Shown: in pieces, positions 47,150-57,146 of the stretch
Numbering within the stretch: position 1 is the first letter of the stretch
Layout of the letters: each line of letters opens with the position of its first letter
Assembly: GCF_005886535.1 (NCBI RefSeq)
Contig: NZ_PNDS01000009.1
Span: forward strand, 43,824 to 107,823
Length of the DNA stretch: 64,000 bases
Source of the DNA: Pseudoalteromonas sp. S2755
GTDB taxonomy: Bacteria > Pseudomonadota > Gammaproteobacteria > Enterobacterales > Alteromonadaceae
Direction of reading: 5' to 3'
Notes under the pieces: model-generated
The model's input: only the letters and a program-made list of their open reading frames with translations
Databases searched by the model: none
What the model was told of the DNA's origin: nothing
Program-made: the position numbers and the translations under genes

Positions 47150-48070
47150 CTAAAGTCCCTGCGCGTCTGGTGGGTCAAACTCCGAGCTTGCATCTAATCC
47201 TGCGGCTTCCATATCTTGGGTTAAGCACACAGTAAACTCCGCACCTAACAACACCACTATCCAAGATAAATATACCCAAACAAAAAGAATGGGTACTGTC
47301 GCGAGCGCCCCATAGATAACTTCGTATGAGGGGAAATGGCTGATGTATAATGCAAAGCCTTTTTTCGTTAGCTCAAATAACAAAGCTGCAAACAAAGCAC
47401 CCGGAACCGCGGCTCGAAATGACACACTGGTATTTGGTACTAAAGTATAGAGCATGATGAAGCCAACCATAGAAATTAAATAGGGCAACATCTTAATTAG
47501 TGCGCCACTAAACCCAGGGATCCCTTGATCGGCAAATGTCACTAAAGAAACGATATAAGATGTCATACCAATACTCGCGCCCAATAGCACAGGGCCAAGC
47601 GTGAGCACCATCCAATAAATCGCAAACGAAATCATTAACGGACGCTTTTGCTTCACTCGCCAAATTCGGTTGAGTGTGGTGTCAACATTGCGAATAAGTA
47701 ACAAAGCCACGACGGCCAAAAAGCTCACCCCCACAGCTGTCATCTTATTCGCATTGCCAGTAAACGCGCTGATGTGCTCTTTAATGGTGTCCGTCGATGT
47801 TGGCACAAAGTTATTGAACACAAAGTTTTCAATTGCAAAGCGCGTATCTTCAAATCCAGGAAACGCTGAAAAAATTGCTACACCCACCGCAACTAAGGGA
47901 ACTAACGATAACAGTGTGACATACGCTAAATAGCCCGCATTGACCGTGATCTGGTCCTCAATACACCGCTTACTATAGCGGCGCCACCAGCTGGGCTGAG
48001 AATGTAAGAATCGCAGTGCTACGACCTTCATTTCGGTTATTCTTTGCATCATAATCAAGTTAATATTCAT
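47150..48070 (-). CDS. BrkB/YihY family inner-membrane protein
   Basis: 306 residues with about six transmembrane helices. The conserved blocks DQITVNAGYLAYVTLLSLVPLVAV, TLNRIWRVKQKRP and GALFAALLFELTKKGFALYISHFPSYEVIYGALA are those of the YihY/BrkB (UPF0761) family. An ATG at 48070 is used; ATG 48031 is an alternative. Function unknown, once called a virulence factor. First gene of the brkB-hydrolase-dtd operon. Confidence 0.92.
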   Translation of the reverse strand: MNINLIMMQRITEMKVVALRFLHSQPSWWRRYSKRCIEDQITVNAGYLAYVTLLSLVPLVAVGVAIFSAFPGFEDTRFAIENFVFNNFVPTSTDTIKEHISAFTGNANKMTAVGVSFLAVVALLLIRNVDTTLNRIWRVKQKRPLMISFAIYWMVLTLGPVLLGASIGMTSYIVSLVTFADQGIPGFSGALIKMLPYLISMVGFIMLYTLVPNTSVSFRAAVPGALFAALLFELTKKGFALYISHFPSYEVIYGALATVPILFVWVYLSWIVVLLGAEFTVCLTQDMEAAGLDASSEFDPPDAQGL

Positions 48071-48188
48071 GGATCACTTTACACATCATAACAATCCCCG
48101 CCATAATTTATAGCGCTAAATAGTAATATATAACGACGGTCACATGGCCACTTACTGATTATTGACCTTCTAGAGCCCGGGAGTGCAA

Positions 48189-48836
48189 ATGAAGAAACTC
48201 ACCTTAAGCGCAGTGTTACTTTTACTCGTTACTGGTTGCCAAAGTGCCTATTACGCCACCATGGAAAAGTTTGGTGTGCATAAACGCGAGATATTGGTTG
48301 ATCGTGTCGAAGAAACAAAGGAGTCCCAAGAGGAATCACAAAAAGAATTTCAATCGGCATTGGAAAGACTCACCACGTTAATTAATTTTAATGGTGGTGA
48401 ATTACAAGAAGCCTATAACCTGCTTAACGATGACTACCAATCATCCCTTGCCGCTGCTGCTGAAGTAAGTAGCAATATAGACAAAGTGGAAGACGTGGCC
48501 AATGCGCTATTTGACGAGTGGCAAGATGAACTTGAGCAATATTCGAGTGCAAATCTAAAACGTGAGAGTGCTAAGCAATTAAGTCAAACACAGCGCCAAT
48601 TTGAACGCTTACTTCGCTCAATGCGCAGTAGTGAAGCCAAAATGCAACCCGTGCTCGACTCACTACAAGATAATGTGCTGTATCTTAAGCATAACCTAAA
48701 TGCACAAGCGGTAAGCGCTATTAAAAGTGAGTTTACGGGGCTAAAGCGTGATATTAGCGCCCTAATCGCAGATATGAATCGCTCTATTGAAGATTCGAAT
48801 AAGTTTATTGCTGAGATGAATACACGTAGCGCGTAA
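48189..48836 (+). CDS. DUF2959 lipoprotein
   Basis: 215 residues from ATG 48189 with GGGAG 5 nt before; the in-frame GTG at 48183 overlaps this site. The lipobox LVTGC (around residue 17) predicts lipidation. The rest is a long helical coiled-coil protein (MEKFGVHKREILVDRVEETKESQEESQKEF), matching DUF2959. Possible role in envelope or DNA-related processes is not known. Confidence 0.85.
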   Translation: MKKLTLSAVLLLLVTGCQSAYYATMEKFGVHKREILVDRVEETKESQEESQKEFQSALERLTTLINFNGGELQEAYNLLNDDYQSSLAAAAEVSSNIDKVEDVANALFDEWQDELEQYSSANLKRESAKQLSQTQRQFERLLRSMRSSEAKMQPVLDSLQDNVLYLKHNLNAQAVSAIKSEFTGLKRDISALIADMNRSIEDSNKFIAEMNTRSA

Positions 48837-48859
48837 CAGATAGCATCAGCGAGGATAAA

Positions 48860-48898
48860 TCTCACGATATCAGGAAATTGCTTCCTGATATCGTGGTC
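48860..48898. terminator. Strong hairpin between convergent lipoprotein genes
   Basis: A 14-pair perfect stem CACGATATCAGGAA/TTCCTGATATCGTG with a 5-nt loop between convergent genes; short T tract (TCATTTT). Confidence 0.75.
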
Positions 48899-48921
48899 AT
48901 TTTGTGTGTAAAGCCAGACGC

Positions 48922-49578
48922 TTAACCTTTATTGATAAGATCTTCAATGATGCTATTCATTTCCATTGGCATTTGCGCCAATACAGCATCATACCCATCT
49001 GCCAATACCAAGTCTTTTTCTATGTAAGAAACCACCGCTTGATTCTCCAAATCGATGATCCCGCCAAATGCCGTTACACGATTTACGCCCGGTACCGGGA
49101 TCCCACCAGAACTATCAACATGCAGTACGATCACTCTGTTAAAGTTAAACCCTTTATCCTTGATCACTCCTGTCGACTTTAGCGTCTTAGTCAGCTTTTG
49201 TATTGCACCGGTAAGATCATCTGCAATGCGCTGAGCCGAACCTGTAAGCGCATAATTTCCTTGATTAACATGCCTACGCATGTTTTCACCCACAGTCCAA
49301 GACAAGTTACCAACCACATCGTATAACTGTTGGCTTGAAACAACAGACGCACCATGTTTTCCCGTTACGCCAGCGGTAATTGCTAAACCCACTTCACGGT
49401 CGTTTCCTGGAACACCATGCAGCGAAACAGGGAATATCAATACAGGTTGTTGAGCTGAGAGTGTGATTGGAAATTCATATGCCGTATTTTGTTTAACCTC
49501 AGTAGAAGTAGAAACACAAGCAGTCAAAGAAATAGTAAATAGAGAGGCTAGTGCTAAACGCACGATATTTTTTGTCAT
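48922..49578 (-). CDS. Lipoprotein of unknown function
   Basis: 218 residues with signal peptide and lipobox LTAC (Cys21). A mixed alpha/beta mature domain (QQPVLIFPVSLHGVPGNDREVGLAI, RVIVLHVDSSGGIPVPGVNRVTAFGGIIDL) has no family I recognise. It may resemble outer-membrane lipoproteins with a cystatin-like or TolB-like fold, but that is a guess. Convergent with the DUF2959 gene. Confidence 0.65.
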   Translation of the reverse strand: MTKNIVRLALASLFTISLTACVSTSTEVKQNTAYEFPITLSAQQPVLIFPVSLHGVPGNDREVGLAITAGVTGKHGASVVSSQQLYDVVGNLSWTVGENMRRHVNQGNYALTGSAQRIADDLTGAIQKLTKTLKSTGVIKDKGFNFNRVIVLHVDSSGGIPVPGVNRVTAFGGIIDLENQAVVSYIEKDLVLADGYDAVLAQMPMEMNSIIEDLINKG

Positions 49579-49878
49579 TATATAGTTCCTTTACGTGATT
49601 ATTAACTCTCGACAACCCAGCTGAGAGCGCGTTAAAACGCGGCGCAAATTATGTGACAAATCGTAACCACAATCAATAATAAAGTACTAGATAAAAGTGC
49701 ATTTTATTCATACTAAGCAGCCGAGGGATAATTAAGGGAAAAATAGGATTTCTAGATAACTGAGAAGGTATGTTGATTACAAGCTACCTTGTGAAAGCGG
49801 CGCAGAATAACAAATGTAGCGCAGCTCGCGTTAAAGCCAGCTGCGTGCATAGCATGGAAACTCAGCTTTAGTTCAACC
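49579..49878. other. Intergenic region upstream of the lipoprotein and downstream of the CoA-transferase
   Basis: 300 bp with no frame. A weak hairpin CGCAGCT/AGCTGCG (49820-49845) may end the ketone-body operon. Nothing else stands out. Confidence 0.4.
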
Positions 49879-50538
49879 CTAGCTAAACGCCATCTCCGGT
49901 ACGTCATCTGGGCAGATCAATATACCAGCTGTTTTTGCTTGAATTTCCGCGACGCTAACACCTGGAGCTCGCTCAAGTAAATGAAACGCGCCTCCTTTGA
50001 CTTCAAGCAGCGCAAGATCGGTTACTATCTTATTGATACAGTTTACGCCGGTGAGCGGTAAACTACAGTGCTGTAGCAGCTTGGACTCACCTTGTTTATT
50101 CGCATGCGTCATAGTGCAAATTATATTTTTAGCCCCAGCGACAAGGTCCATCGCGCCACCCATGCCCTTGATAAGCTTACCTGGGATCATCCAGCTGGCA
50201 AGATTACCGTGCTGATCTACTTCAAAAGCGCCAAGCACCGTCAGGTCCACATGACCGCCACGGATCATTGCAAAGCTTTCTGCAGAACTAAAAATGGCAG
50301 CTCCCGTGCGGGCCGTAACGGTTTCCTTACCCGCATTGATCATATCCGCATCCACTTCCTGCTCGGTTGGATAAGCCCCCATGCCTAATAAGCCGTTTTC
50401 CGATTGCAGCATCACATCCATGCCCTGTGGTACATAATTGGCCACCAGCGTGGGGATCCCAATGCCAAGATTGACATAAAACCCATCTTTTAATTCCTGT
50501 GCCACTCGCATGGCCATTTGCTCTCTGGTTAATGCCAT
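49879..50538 (-). CDS. 3-oxoacid CoA-transferase subunit B
   Basis: 219 residues. The SENGLLGMG motif with the catalytic Glu is characteristic of the beta subunit of SCOT/AtoA CoA-transferases, with GIGIPTLVANYVP upstream. It moves CoA from succinyl-CoA (or another donor) to acetoacetate. Its ATG overlaps the stop of subunit A (TAATG). Last gene of the ketone-body operon. Confidence 0.94.
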   Translation of the reverse strand: MALTREQMAMRVAQELKDGFYVNLGIGIPTLVANYVPQGMDVMLQSENGLLGMGAYPTEQEVDADMINAGKETVTARTGAAIFSSAESFAMIRGGHVDLTVLGAFEVDQHGNLASWMIPGKLIKGMGGAMDLVAGAKNIICTMTHANKQGESKLLQHCSLPLTGVNCINKIVTDLALLEVKGGAFHLLERAPGVSVAEIQAKTAGILICPDDVPEMAFS

Positions 50539-51242
50539 TATGCCTGCTCCTTCACAGTACGTTTTTCGATGCGTTTTTCGAACTGTCCTAAAATCACTCT
50601 ATCGATATAAATTCCAGGGGTATGAATTTGGCTCGGTTCGATTTCGCCAGGCTCTACAATTTCTTCCACTTCAGCGACGGTAATTTTTCCAGCTGTTGCA
50701 GCTATTGGATTAAAGTTCATCGCGGTGTGGCGATAAACACAATTGCCAAAACGGTCTGCTTTCCACGCTTTTACAATGGCAAAGTCTCCCGTAATACTCG
50801 GCTCTAAAATATATTCTCTATCACCAAACGTTTTTACCTCTTTGCCCTCAGCGACGGGTGTACCAACGCCTGTTGCGGTATAAAAAGCGGGGATCCCAGC
50901 TCCACCTGCGCGCATCTTTTCTGCAAGTGTCCCTTGTGGAGTTAATTCAACTTCCAATCCACCGCTCAATAACTGCTGCTCAAACAAGGCGTTTTCTCCC
51001 ACGTAGGAAGCCACCATTTTACGGATCTGCTTATCCTCAAGCAAAATCCCTAAACCAAACCCGTCTACTCCGCAGTTATTAGAAACCACGGTTAAGTCCT
51101 TTGTGCCCATATGGCGTATTTGGCTTATCAAACCTTCAGGGATCCCGCACAAACCAAAGCCCCCGGCAATCACGGTCATGCCATCGCAAAGTCCTGCCAT
51201 TGCTTCTTCGTAGCTTACGACTACCTTATCAAATCCAGCCAT
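50538..51242 (-). CDS. 3-oxoacid CoA-transferase subunit A
   Basis: 234 residues. [13 protein letters not shown] and [13 protein letters not shown] (CoA binding) are typical of the alpha subunit of SCOT-type enzymes. ATG 51242 is preferred over 51245 because the AGGAGG is then a normal distance away. Pairs with subunit B to activate acetoacetate as acetoacetyl-CoA. Confidence 0.93.
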   Translation of the reverse strand: MAGFDKVVVSYEEAMAGLCDGMTVIAGGFGLCGIPEGLISQIRHMGTKDLTVVSNNCGVDGFGLGILLEDKQIRKMVASYVGENALFEQQLLSGGLEVELTPQGTLAEKMRAGGAGIPAFYTATGVGTPVAEGKEVKTFGDREYILEPSITGDFAIVKAWKADRFGNCVYRHTAMNFNPIAATAGKITVAEVEEIVEPGEIEPSQIHTPGIYIDRVILGQFEKRIEKRTVKEQA

Positions 51243-51250
51243 CATTCCTC

Positions 51251-52006
51251 CTATTGCACTGTCCAGCCGCCGTCCAGCACAATGGCTTGGCCAGTAATGT
51301 TGCGTGACTCATTTGCGAGTAAAAAATTGACAGCATGAGCAATCTCATCCAACCCTATAAAGGCCTTTTTCGGCATTGGCGCCAACATAATATTGTTTAT
51401 CACTTCATCTTCACTGATCCCATGCTGTTTCGCTTGCGCGGTAATTTGCTGTTCTACCAATGGGGTTTTTACATAAGCGGGGCAAATAGTGTTCACGGTG
51501 ATATCGCAGTCTGCGGTTTCCAGCGCCAATACTTTGCCAAATCCCATCAACCCATGTTTTGCAGCGACATAAGCAGACTTATACTTAGAAGCGACTAGAG
51601 CGTGGATAGAACCAATATTAACGATGCGACCAAAGCCTCCTCTGCGCATATGCGGCAATACTGCCTTACACAACATGGCCGGGCCTGTTAGCATCACATC
51701 TTGCAGCAATTGCCATTTATCTTCTGGATAATGCTCCAGTGCTTCAACATGTTGCACGCCTGCGTTATTGATAAGCACATCAATGTTATCGTGCTGACAG
51801 ACAAAATCAGCGATGTCTTGCTTATTGGCGATATTGAGCGCAAACGCTTGTGCATTTCCTCCATCACTGACGATAGACTCGGCTACCGTCTGTGCTTGCG
51901 CTAAGTTCAAATCTACGAGCAATAAGCTGTAACCTTGTTTGCTCAGGGCCATCGCGACATAGCGACCAATGCCACTTGCTGCCCCTGTGATCAACGCCGT
52001 CTTCAT
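51251..52006 (-). CDS. 3-hydroxybutyrate dehydrogenase
   Basis: 251 residues from ATG 52006 with AGGAG upstream (GTG 52012 is also in frame). Short-chain dehydrogenase with TGAASGIG cofactor loop, NNAG, Ser and YVAAKHG catalytic Tyr/Lys, and a substrate lid with [15 protein letters not shown]. The overall pattern matches D-3-hydroxybutyrate dehydrogenases. It oxidises 3-hydroxybutyrate to acetoacetate with NAD+, feeding the CoA-transferase downstream. Confidence 0.92.
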   Translation of the reverse strand: MKTALITGAASGIGRYVAMALSKQGYSLLLVDLNLAQAQTVAESIVSDGGNAQAFALNIANKQDIADFVCQHDNIDVLINNAGVQHVEALEHYPEDKWQLLQDVMLTGPAMLCKAVLPHMRRGGFGRIVNIGSIHALVASKYKSAYVAAKHGLMGFGKVLALETADCDITVNTICPAYVKTPLVEQQITAQAKQHGISEDEVINNIMLAPMPKKAFIGLDEIAHAVNFLLANESRNITGQAIVLDGGWTVQ

Positions 52007-52019
52007 CGTCACTCCTTGA

Positions 52020-53198
52020 TTATTTTGCTAAGAACTGAGCAATAGTGTCAGCCTGTGATTGAATTGAAAAAATACCGTCTAAATGTCCCCAAACGCCTTC
52101 TATCTCTGTGATCTGCACATCTTTATTCTTGGCTCTTAGGGTTTCTGCTAACTTACGAATGGGCTCAGGCCTTAATAACAAGTCATTGCTTGCAGGCATC
52201 AACAAAATCTTTGCTGTGATTTTATCGATAGCACTATCAAAATTACCTTGCATGCCTGCGGTGTATAATTGCGAGGCGCGGACTAAATACAAGATTGAAT
52301 TCGCGTCTTGCGTTTCGGCCCTTGCTCGTGCGCGCGTGGCTAGCGTTTGGCTGAGTTTAGGAAGCTGACGAATATCTTGCTTTGCTTTGGGATCAAGCAC
52401 AATAAAGTCTGGAAAACTGGCGTTATAAATAGCGGGGTGCATCGCGTCTTGAGTGATATTAAGCATCGTGGCCGTGAGTCCAGCAAGTGGCCTTTCCCCG
52501 TCGTAGTAGTCCCCGCCCTGCCAATTTGGATCAAGTCGGATAGGTAAAGCCCATTTCTCTAGCGCTGCAACGGTCCAAGCATCCATCTTTGCCGCACCAA
52601 TCACATGAATTAAACGTGACACTTTTTCGGGATAGCGCACTGACCATTCTAACGCTTGGAAAGATCCCATAGACGCGCCCATCACCGCATGTAGTTTGTC
52701 GATACCTAAGCTATCCAATAGTTGCTTTTGCACTTCAACAAAATCACCTATGGTCACCACGGGAAAATCCAAACCGTAAGGTTTGCCCGTTTTCGGATTA
52801 ATAGACGCCGGGCCCGTTGTGATCACATCTTTATTATGCCAATTTGCGTTGACCAAAGTATCTGAACTTATCACAAAGTACTTGTTAGTATCTATCGCTT
52901 TACCCGGGCCGATAATGGCATCCCAGTAACCTGCCAATACGTCAGACTCTCGATACTTACCCGCCGCGTGAGATGTGCCAGAAAAGAAATGCGTGATCAA
53001 AATTGCATTGCTTTTATCGGCATTTAATTTGCCATAGCTTTCCCAGCCGACCTTAACGTCAGGAATGCTGGCTCCAGACTCTGTAGTAAAATGCGCGAGT
53101 GTAAAAACTTGCTTTTCAACCAGCATAGGTTTGCTTGTCTCACTGCCATAGACAATGTGGCTGGCAACGAACAAGAGTAACAGGAAAATCTGCTTCAT
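52020..53198 (-). CDS. Secreted alpha/beta hydrolase related to homoserine O-acetyltransferase-like proteins
   Basis: 392 residues with a signal peptide (MKQIFLLLLFVASHIVYG). A MetX-like alpha/beta hydrolase: DPxVSSDTLVN-type oxyanion region, nucleophile GASMGSFQA, catalytic Asp near LLMPASNDLLL and His in VWGHLDGIF. Because it is exported and sits between a permease gene and 3-hydroxybutyrate dehydrogenase, it may hydrolyse esters or oligomers of 3-hydroxybutyrate outside the cytoplasm. The assignment is by context. Confidence 0.75.
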   Translation of the reverse strand: MKQIFLLLLFVASHIVYGSETSKPMLVEKQVFTLAHFTTESGASIPDVKVGWESYGKLNADKSNAILITHFFSGTSHAAGKYRESDVLAGYWDAIIGPGKAIDTNKYFVISSDTLVNANWHNKDVITTGPASINPKTGKPYGLDFPVVTIGDFVEVQKQLLDSLGIDKLHAVMGASMGSFQALEWSVRYPEKVSRLIHVIGAAKMDAWTVAALEKWALPIRLDPNWQGGDYYDGERPLAGLTATMLNITQDAMHPAIYNASFPDFIVLDPKAKQDIRQLPKLSQTLATRARARAETQDANSILYLVRASQLYTAGMQGNFDSAIDKITAKILLMPASNDLLLRPEPIRKLAETLRAKNKDVQITEIEGVWGHLDGIFSIQSQADTIAQFLAK

Positions 53199-53213
53199 TG
53201 CTGTATCACTCCG

Positions 53214-54518
53214 TTAAAATAAGATGAATAGGGTTAATGCGAGGGCAACGCCCACCAGCGGCACGACCGCAGTCAACGCAGCCATGGACCAATATGCTCG
53301 TTGATGTGTTTCTTTACAGATGGCACGAATGGTTGTGACCACATAACCGTTGTGCGGTAAGGTATCCAAAGCACCTGAGCTAATAGCGACAACACGATGT
53401 AATTGTTCTGGATTGACACCTGCATCAATGTAGTGCGGTGCCACTAAAGGTAACGCAATGGCTTGCCCACCGGATGCCGAACCAGTTAAACCGGCTATTA
53501 CACTTACCGCCACAGCGGCGCCAAGTAGCTCATTACCCGGCATCTGTGTCATCATATCGACCGCTAATTGAAATGCCTCGGTGTTTTTTGCTACCGCACC
53601 AAAACCCACTACTGCACTGGTATTACCGATAGCGACTAGCGCACCTGTTGTACCTAAGTTAATCGCGGCCCCCATGTTGTGAAAATGCTTAAAGTTAATC
53701 GCAACAATACTGAGTACACCGCCAAGTAGAGCTACAATAAGTGCACTTTGCTGCAGCACATCATGAAGTGTAAAAGATAAAATCAACACCACGATTAGAG
53801 GTAGTACGCCAGTGATTGGATGAGGATAGTTACGTTCATGAATTTCAGGGTCGTCGTCTTTCGCCTCAAAGTGCTCACCATTTGCCACCGCTTTGGCTAT
53901 CATCTTTTTCAACCACCAATAGCCCGTAATAGCCATAAACGTGGCGACCACTAGACTGACTTCCCAAGCCGCATAAGGCGACGTGCCTAAATATTTTATT
54001 GGGATCCAGTTTTGAATTTCAGGGGAGCCTGCCGAAGTCATGGTAAAGGTGACTGAGCCGAAGGCCAGAGTTGCGGGAATAAAGCGCCTTGGTAAATTGG
54101 CATCTTTAAATAAGCTAAGCGCCATAGGATAGACAGAGAAAGCGACAATAAAAACACTGACACCACCATACGTTAACACAGCACAGGCAATCACCACCGC
54201 TAATACTGCATGTTTCATACCTAACTTGTCGACAATATAGCGTGCCACGCTGTCGGCAGCACCACTGTCTTCCATGAACTTACCGAACAAAGAGCCAAGC
54301 AAGAACATGAAAAACCAAGCACTCAAAAAGCCAGCAAAGCCATCCATATAAAGTGTAAGAAAGCTGCTTTCTACAGCTTCTGTGGGAAATAGCGCAACGC
54401 CACTCGTTAATGCGACCAATAAAGCGCAAAGTGGAGCTGCGATAAACAAGTTTACGCCACGGAGAGTTAGCCAAATAAGCAGGCCAAGTCCTCCTGCCAG
54501 TCCAAGCATACTGAGCAT
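53214..54518 (-). CDS. GntP family permease, likely 3-hydroxybutyrate uptake
   Basis: 434 residues with about 12 hydrophobic segments and the GntP-like signature LTGSASGGQAIALPLVAPHYID. GntP carriers import gluconate and related hydroxy acids. As first gene of a 3-hydroxybutyrate catabolic operon it probably imports 3-hydroxybutyrate. Ribosome site AAAAGGAAG upstream. Divergent from a TonB-dependent receptor gene. Confidence 0.85.
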   Translation of the reverse strand: MLSMLGLAGGLGLLIWLTLRGVNLFIAAPLCALLVALTSGVALFPTEAVESSFLTLYMDGFAGFLSAWFFMFLLGSLFGKFMEDSGAADSVARYIVDKLGMKHAVLAVVIACAVLTYGGVSVFIVAFSVYPMALSLFKDANLPRRFIPATLAFGSVTFTMTSAGSPEIQNWIPIKYLGTSPYAAWEVSLVVATFMAITGYWWLKKMIAKAVANGEHFEAKDDDPEIHERNYPHPITGVLPLIVVLILSFTLHDVLQQSALIVALLGGVLSIVAINFKHFHNMGAAINLGTTGALVAIGNTSAVVGFGAVAKNTEAFQLAVDMMTQMPGNELLGAAVAVSVIAGLTGSASGGQAIALPLVAPHYIDAGVNPEQLHRVVAISSGALDTLPHNGYVVTTIRAICKETHQRAYWSMAALTAVVPLVGVALALTLFILF

Positions 54519-54617
54519 AAGGGCTTCCTTTTATTGTTATTAATGCCCGTTATAAGTTGATGTGTTGGGCATACTGTTGATGAATATCAGTGTGGCGTGC
54601 AGGCGCAATAAAAACCA

Positions 54618-54692
54618 TAGTACTAAGGTTATAGAAGCCCTACACCCCGTGTTAATCCTAGCGTATCAAGGCATTAGTACTAAGGTACTAAT
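54618..54692. promoter_or_regulatory. Repeated TAGTACTAAGGT operator candidates
   Basis: TAGTACTAAGGT occurs at 54618-54629 and again at 54675-54686, 57 bp apart. The second lies in the perfect inverted repeat ATTAGTAC-TAAG-GTACTAAT (54673-54692). They sit in the 248-bp divergent region between the GntP permease operon and the TonB receptor. The position fits an operator for a DNA-binding regulator; the closest candidate is CrbR at 57147. Confidence 0.6.
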
Positions 54693-54766
54693 AGAAAAAC
54701 TTTACAACTCCCCTATGCTTTGGTGTGACAACAAGCACCCAAAATGACAATAATAGGGACCACAGG

Positions 54767-57049
54767 ATGAACATTTACCAACCTAGATATTCAGCTATCG
54801 CGTTGGCTATTACACTCGCAACTCAAGTCAGCCCAGCGGCAGCAGAACAAGCAACACAATCAGAAGGCAAGCTAGAACGTATTGAAGTCACGGCGCGCAA
54901 GACGGTAGAAAACCTTCAAACCGTTCCAGTTGCAGTGACTTCTATCGGTGAAACCGATCTACTCGAAAATGGCATTTCAGTACTTTCTGAAGTCCAGCAG
55001 TTTTCACCCAATACCACGCTTCAAGCTAGCCGAGGCACTAACTCTACCCTCACAGCCTTTATTCGTGGTGTCGGGCAACAAGACCCATTATGGGGTTATG
55101 AACCCGGTGTCGGCATTTACGTCGATGACATTTATTTGGCAAGGCCGCAAGGGGCTGTACTCGACCTCCTTGATGTACAACAGATTGAAGTATTACGAGG
55201 ACCGCAAGGAACGCTATATGGCAAAAACACCATTGGTGGCGCTATAAAATATGTCACTAAGGAAATGTCTGGCGATGCGACTTTTAACGTGGAAGGGACT
55301 GTTGGTAGTTATAATCAACGCGATCTTAAGATCACAGGTCAATTGCCGCTCGTGGAAGACACACTCTACTTAGGTTATGGCTTTGCTACTTTAAATCGAG
55401 ATGGTTTTGGCGAGTTCAAGGTTTCAACGCTACCCGGCCAAGATAAGGAAAACTACAATAAAGAAATTCAAGCTGCACGGTTAACCTTGGAATATCGTCC
55501 AAGCGACGACTTGTTCTTCCGTTTAGCATGGGATAAAACCGACGATGACTCCAACTCTAAAGGGGGTTATCGCTTGTTGCCGAGCTTACTGACTGACGCC
55601 CCCGTGCCCGACAGCGTATTTGATTCTTACACCAGTATGCCAACTTGGAATAAAGTCGAGCTTGAGGGATATAGTTTGACCGCTCGCTGGGATCTTTCTG
55701 ACGCCACCACGATAAAATACATCGGTGCTAGCCGAGATAGTTACTCTCCGACCAATATCGACTTTGATAATACGCCATTACGGATCTTTGATGTACCCGC
55801 CATTTATGATGACGAGCAAACCACGCATGAGATACAGCTAAGCCATGCAGGTAACGGCTATAAATTTGTCTCAGGTCTATATTATTACGATGGCGAATCA
55901 TGCGGTCAATTCCAAGCAATTTTGGAAGTGTTAGGACAAAGCTTGGGCGCTCCCGGTCTTACGCGAGAAGTCAGTGGTTGTAACAACTCAAATAGTAAAG
56001 CCGCGTATATTCAAGGCACCATTGATTTAGCAGAGCAGTGGTCGCTCACATTGGGCGCTCGTTACACTAAAGACAGCAAAGAAGCACAAGTCAGCAATGG
56101 TTTGGTCTTTGATGTCGTGTATCCCGAATCAAATTGGATCCCAAGTTATACACGCCCTGCAGGTGAGCTCGTACCGTCAGTGCTTGATGATGAAGAAGAT
56201 TGGTCACGGTTTACACCAAGAGTGGGAGTGGAATATCAATACAACCGCGATATCATGTTCTTTGCCAGCTATGCTCAAGGATTTAAATCCGGCACCTTCA
56301 ACCCCAGAGCTAGCACCGCAGAGCCTGCTGCAGACCCTGAAATCGTAGATTCATTCGAAATCGGTATGAAAAGCGAATGGAACGACAATCTAAGAGCCAA
56401 TATCACGCTATTCACATTAGATCACAAAGACCGCCAATATATTTCCGTATTGCCCGGTGCAACTTCTGCCGATCTAAACCAACGACTTGGCAACATCGGT
56501 AAGTCTACAGCAAATGGTATTGAAGCCGAGCTGAGCTATGTCGCCACAGAGGCGCTGAGTTTTGACGCCGCGATAGGATATATCGACAGCGACTTTGAAG
56601 AGGTACTCGATACTAACCCAGACACGGGTGCGACATTTGATAAATCAGACCGCTTTAGTATTTCTAACACCCCTGATTTAACTTTTAACCTTGGGGCGAC
56701 ATATAAACTCTACAGCGATATTGGCGATTGGGTATTCAATGCCAGCTACTACCATCGTGGTGATTATGTCTTATTTGAGGAAGATAGCCTACTGACGCAG
56801 GATAGCTATGGTTTAGTCAATCTGAGTATTAATTGGTATAGCACAGATGGCAATTGGCGTGTTGGTCTTCATGGGAAAAACCTGACCGATGAAGAATATA
56901 TGATAGGAGGCTATCAGTTCGTGACACCAGATCCGAGCGATCCGAGTAATGTGAGTAAATATACGCCGGGGCTTGGTGGTGATAATACTTTGATAGGCTA
57001 CTTTGGCGACCCAAGAACCGTTTCGCTTACCGTAGGTTATCGTTTTTAG
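54767..57049 (+). CDS. TonB-dependent receptor
   Basis: 760 residues from ATG 54767; an upstream in-frame GTG at 54725 would put 14 residues before the evident signal peptide. Signal peptide (ATQVSPAAA), a TonB box-like IEVTARK, a plug domain (VPVAVTSIGETDLLENG, RGPQGTLYGKNTIGGAI) and a 22-strand barrel ending in VGYRF. It resembles receptors for small organic substrates rather than siderophores. It probably imports a compound tied to the divergent ketone-body operon (inference). Confidence 0.92.
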   Translation: MNIYQPRYSAIALAITLATQVSPAAAEQATQSEGKLERIEVTARKTVENLQTVPVAVTSIGETDLLENGISVLSEVQQFSPNTTLQASRGTNSTLTAFIRGVGQQDPLWGYEPGVGIYVDDIYLARPQGAVLDLLDVQQIEVLRGPQGTLYGKNTIGGAIKYVTKEMSGDATFNVEGTVGSYNQRDLKITGQLPLVEDTLYLGYGFATLNRDGFGEFKVSTLPGQDKENYNKEIQAARLTLEYRPSDDLFFRLAWDKTDDDSNSKGGYRLLPSLLTDAPVPDSVFDSYTSMPTWNKVELEGYSLTARWDLSDATTIKYIGASRDSYSPTNIDFDNTPLRIFDVPAIYDDEQTTHEIQLSHAGNGYKFVSGLYYYDGESCGQFQAILEVLGQSLGAPGLTREVSGCNNSNSKAAYIQGTIDLAEQWSLTLGARYTKDSKEAQVSNGLVFDVVYPESNWIPSYTRPAGELVPSVLDDEEDWSRFTPRVGVEYQYNRDIMFFASYAQGFKSGTFNPRASTAEPAADPEIVDSFEIGMKSEWNDNLRANITLFTLDHKDRQYISVLPGATSADLNQRLGNIGKSTANGIEAELSYVATEALSFDAAIGYIDSDFEEVLDTNPDTGATFDKSDRFSISNTPDLTFNLGATYKLYSDIGDWVFNASYYHRGDYVLFEEDSLLTQDSYGLVNLSINWYSTDGNWRVGLHGKNLTDEEYMIGGYQFVTPDPSDPSNVSKYTPGLGGDNTLIGYFGDPRTVSLTVGYRF

Positions 57050-57054
57050 CATCG

Positions 57055-57085
57055 AAAGCGAGGCTGCAAGGAAGCCTCGCTATCT
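57055..57085 (+). terminator. Hairpin after the TonB receptor gene
   Basis: AGCGAGGCT and AGCCTCGCT pair around a 7-nt loop just past the stop codon; the T tract is poor, so termination may be partial. Confidence 0.55.
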
Positions 57086-57146
57086 CAATCACTTGATGTA
57101 GTTTTGGAAATACCCTATAACAACGGATACTAGGAGTTAGTTAAGG

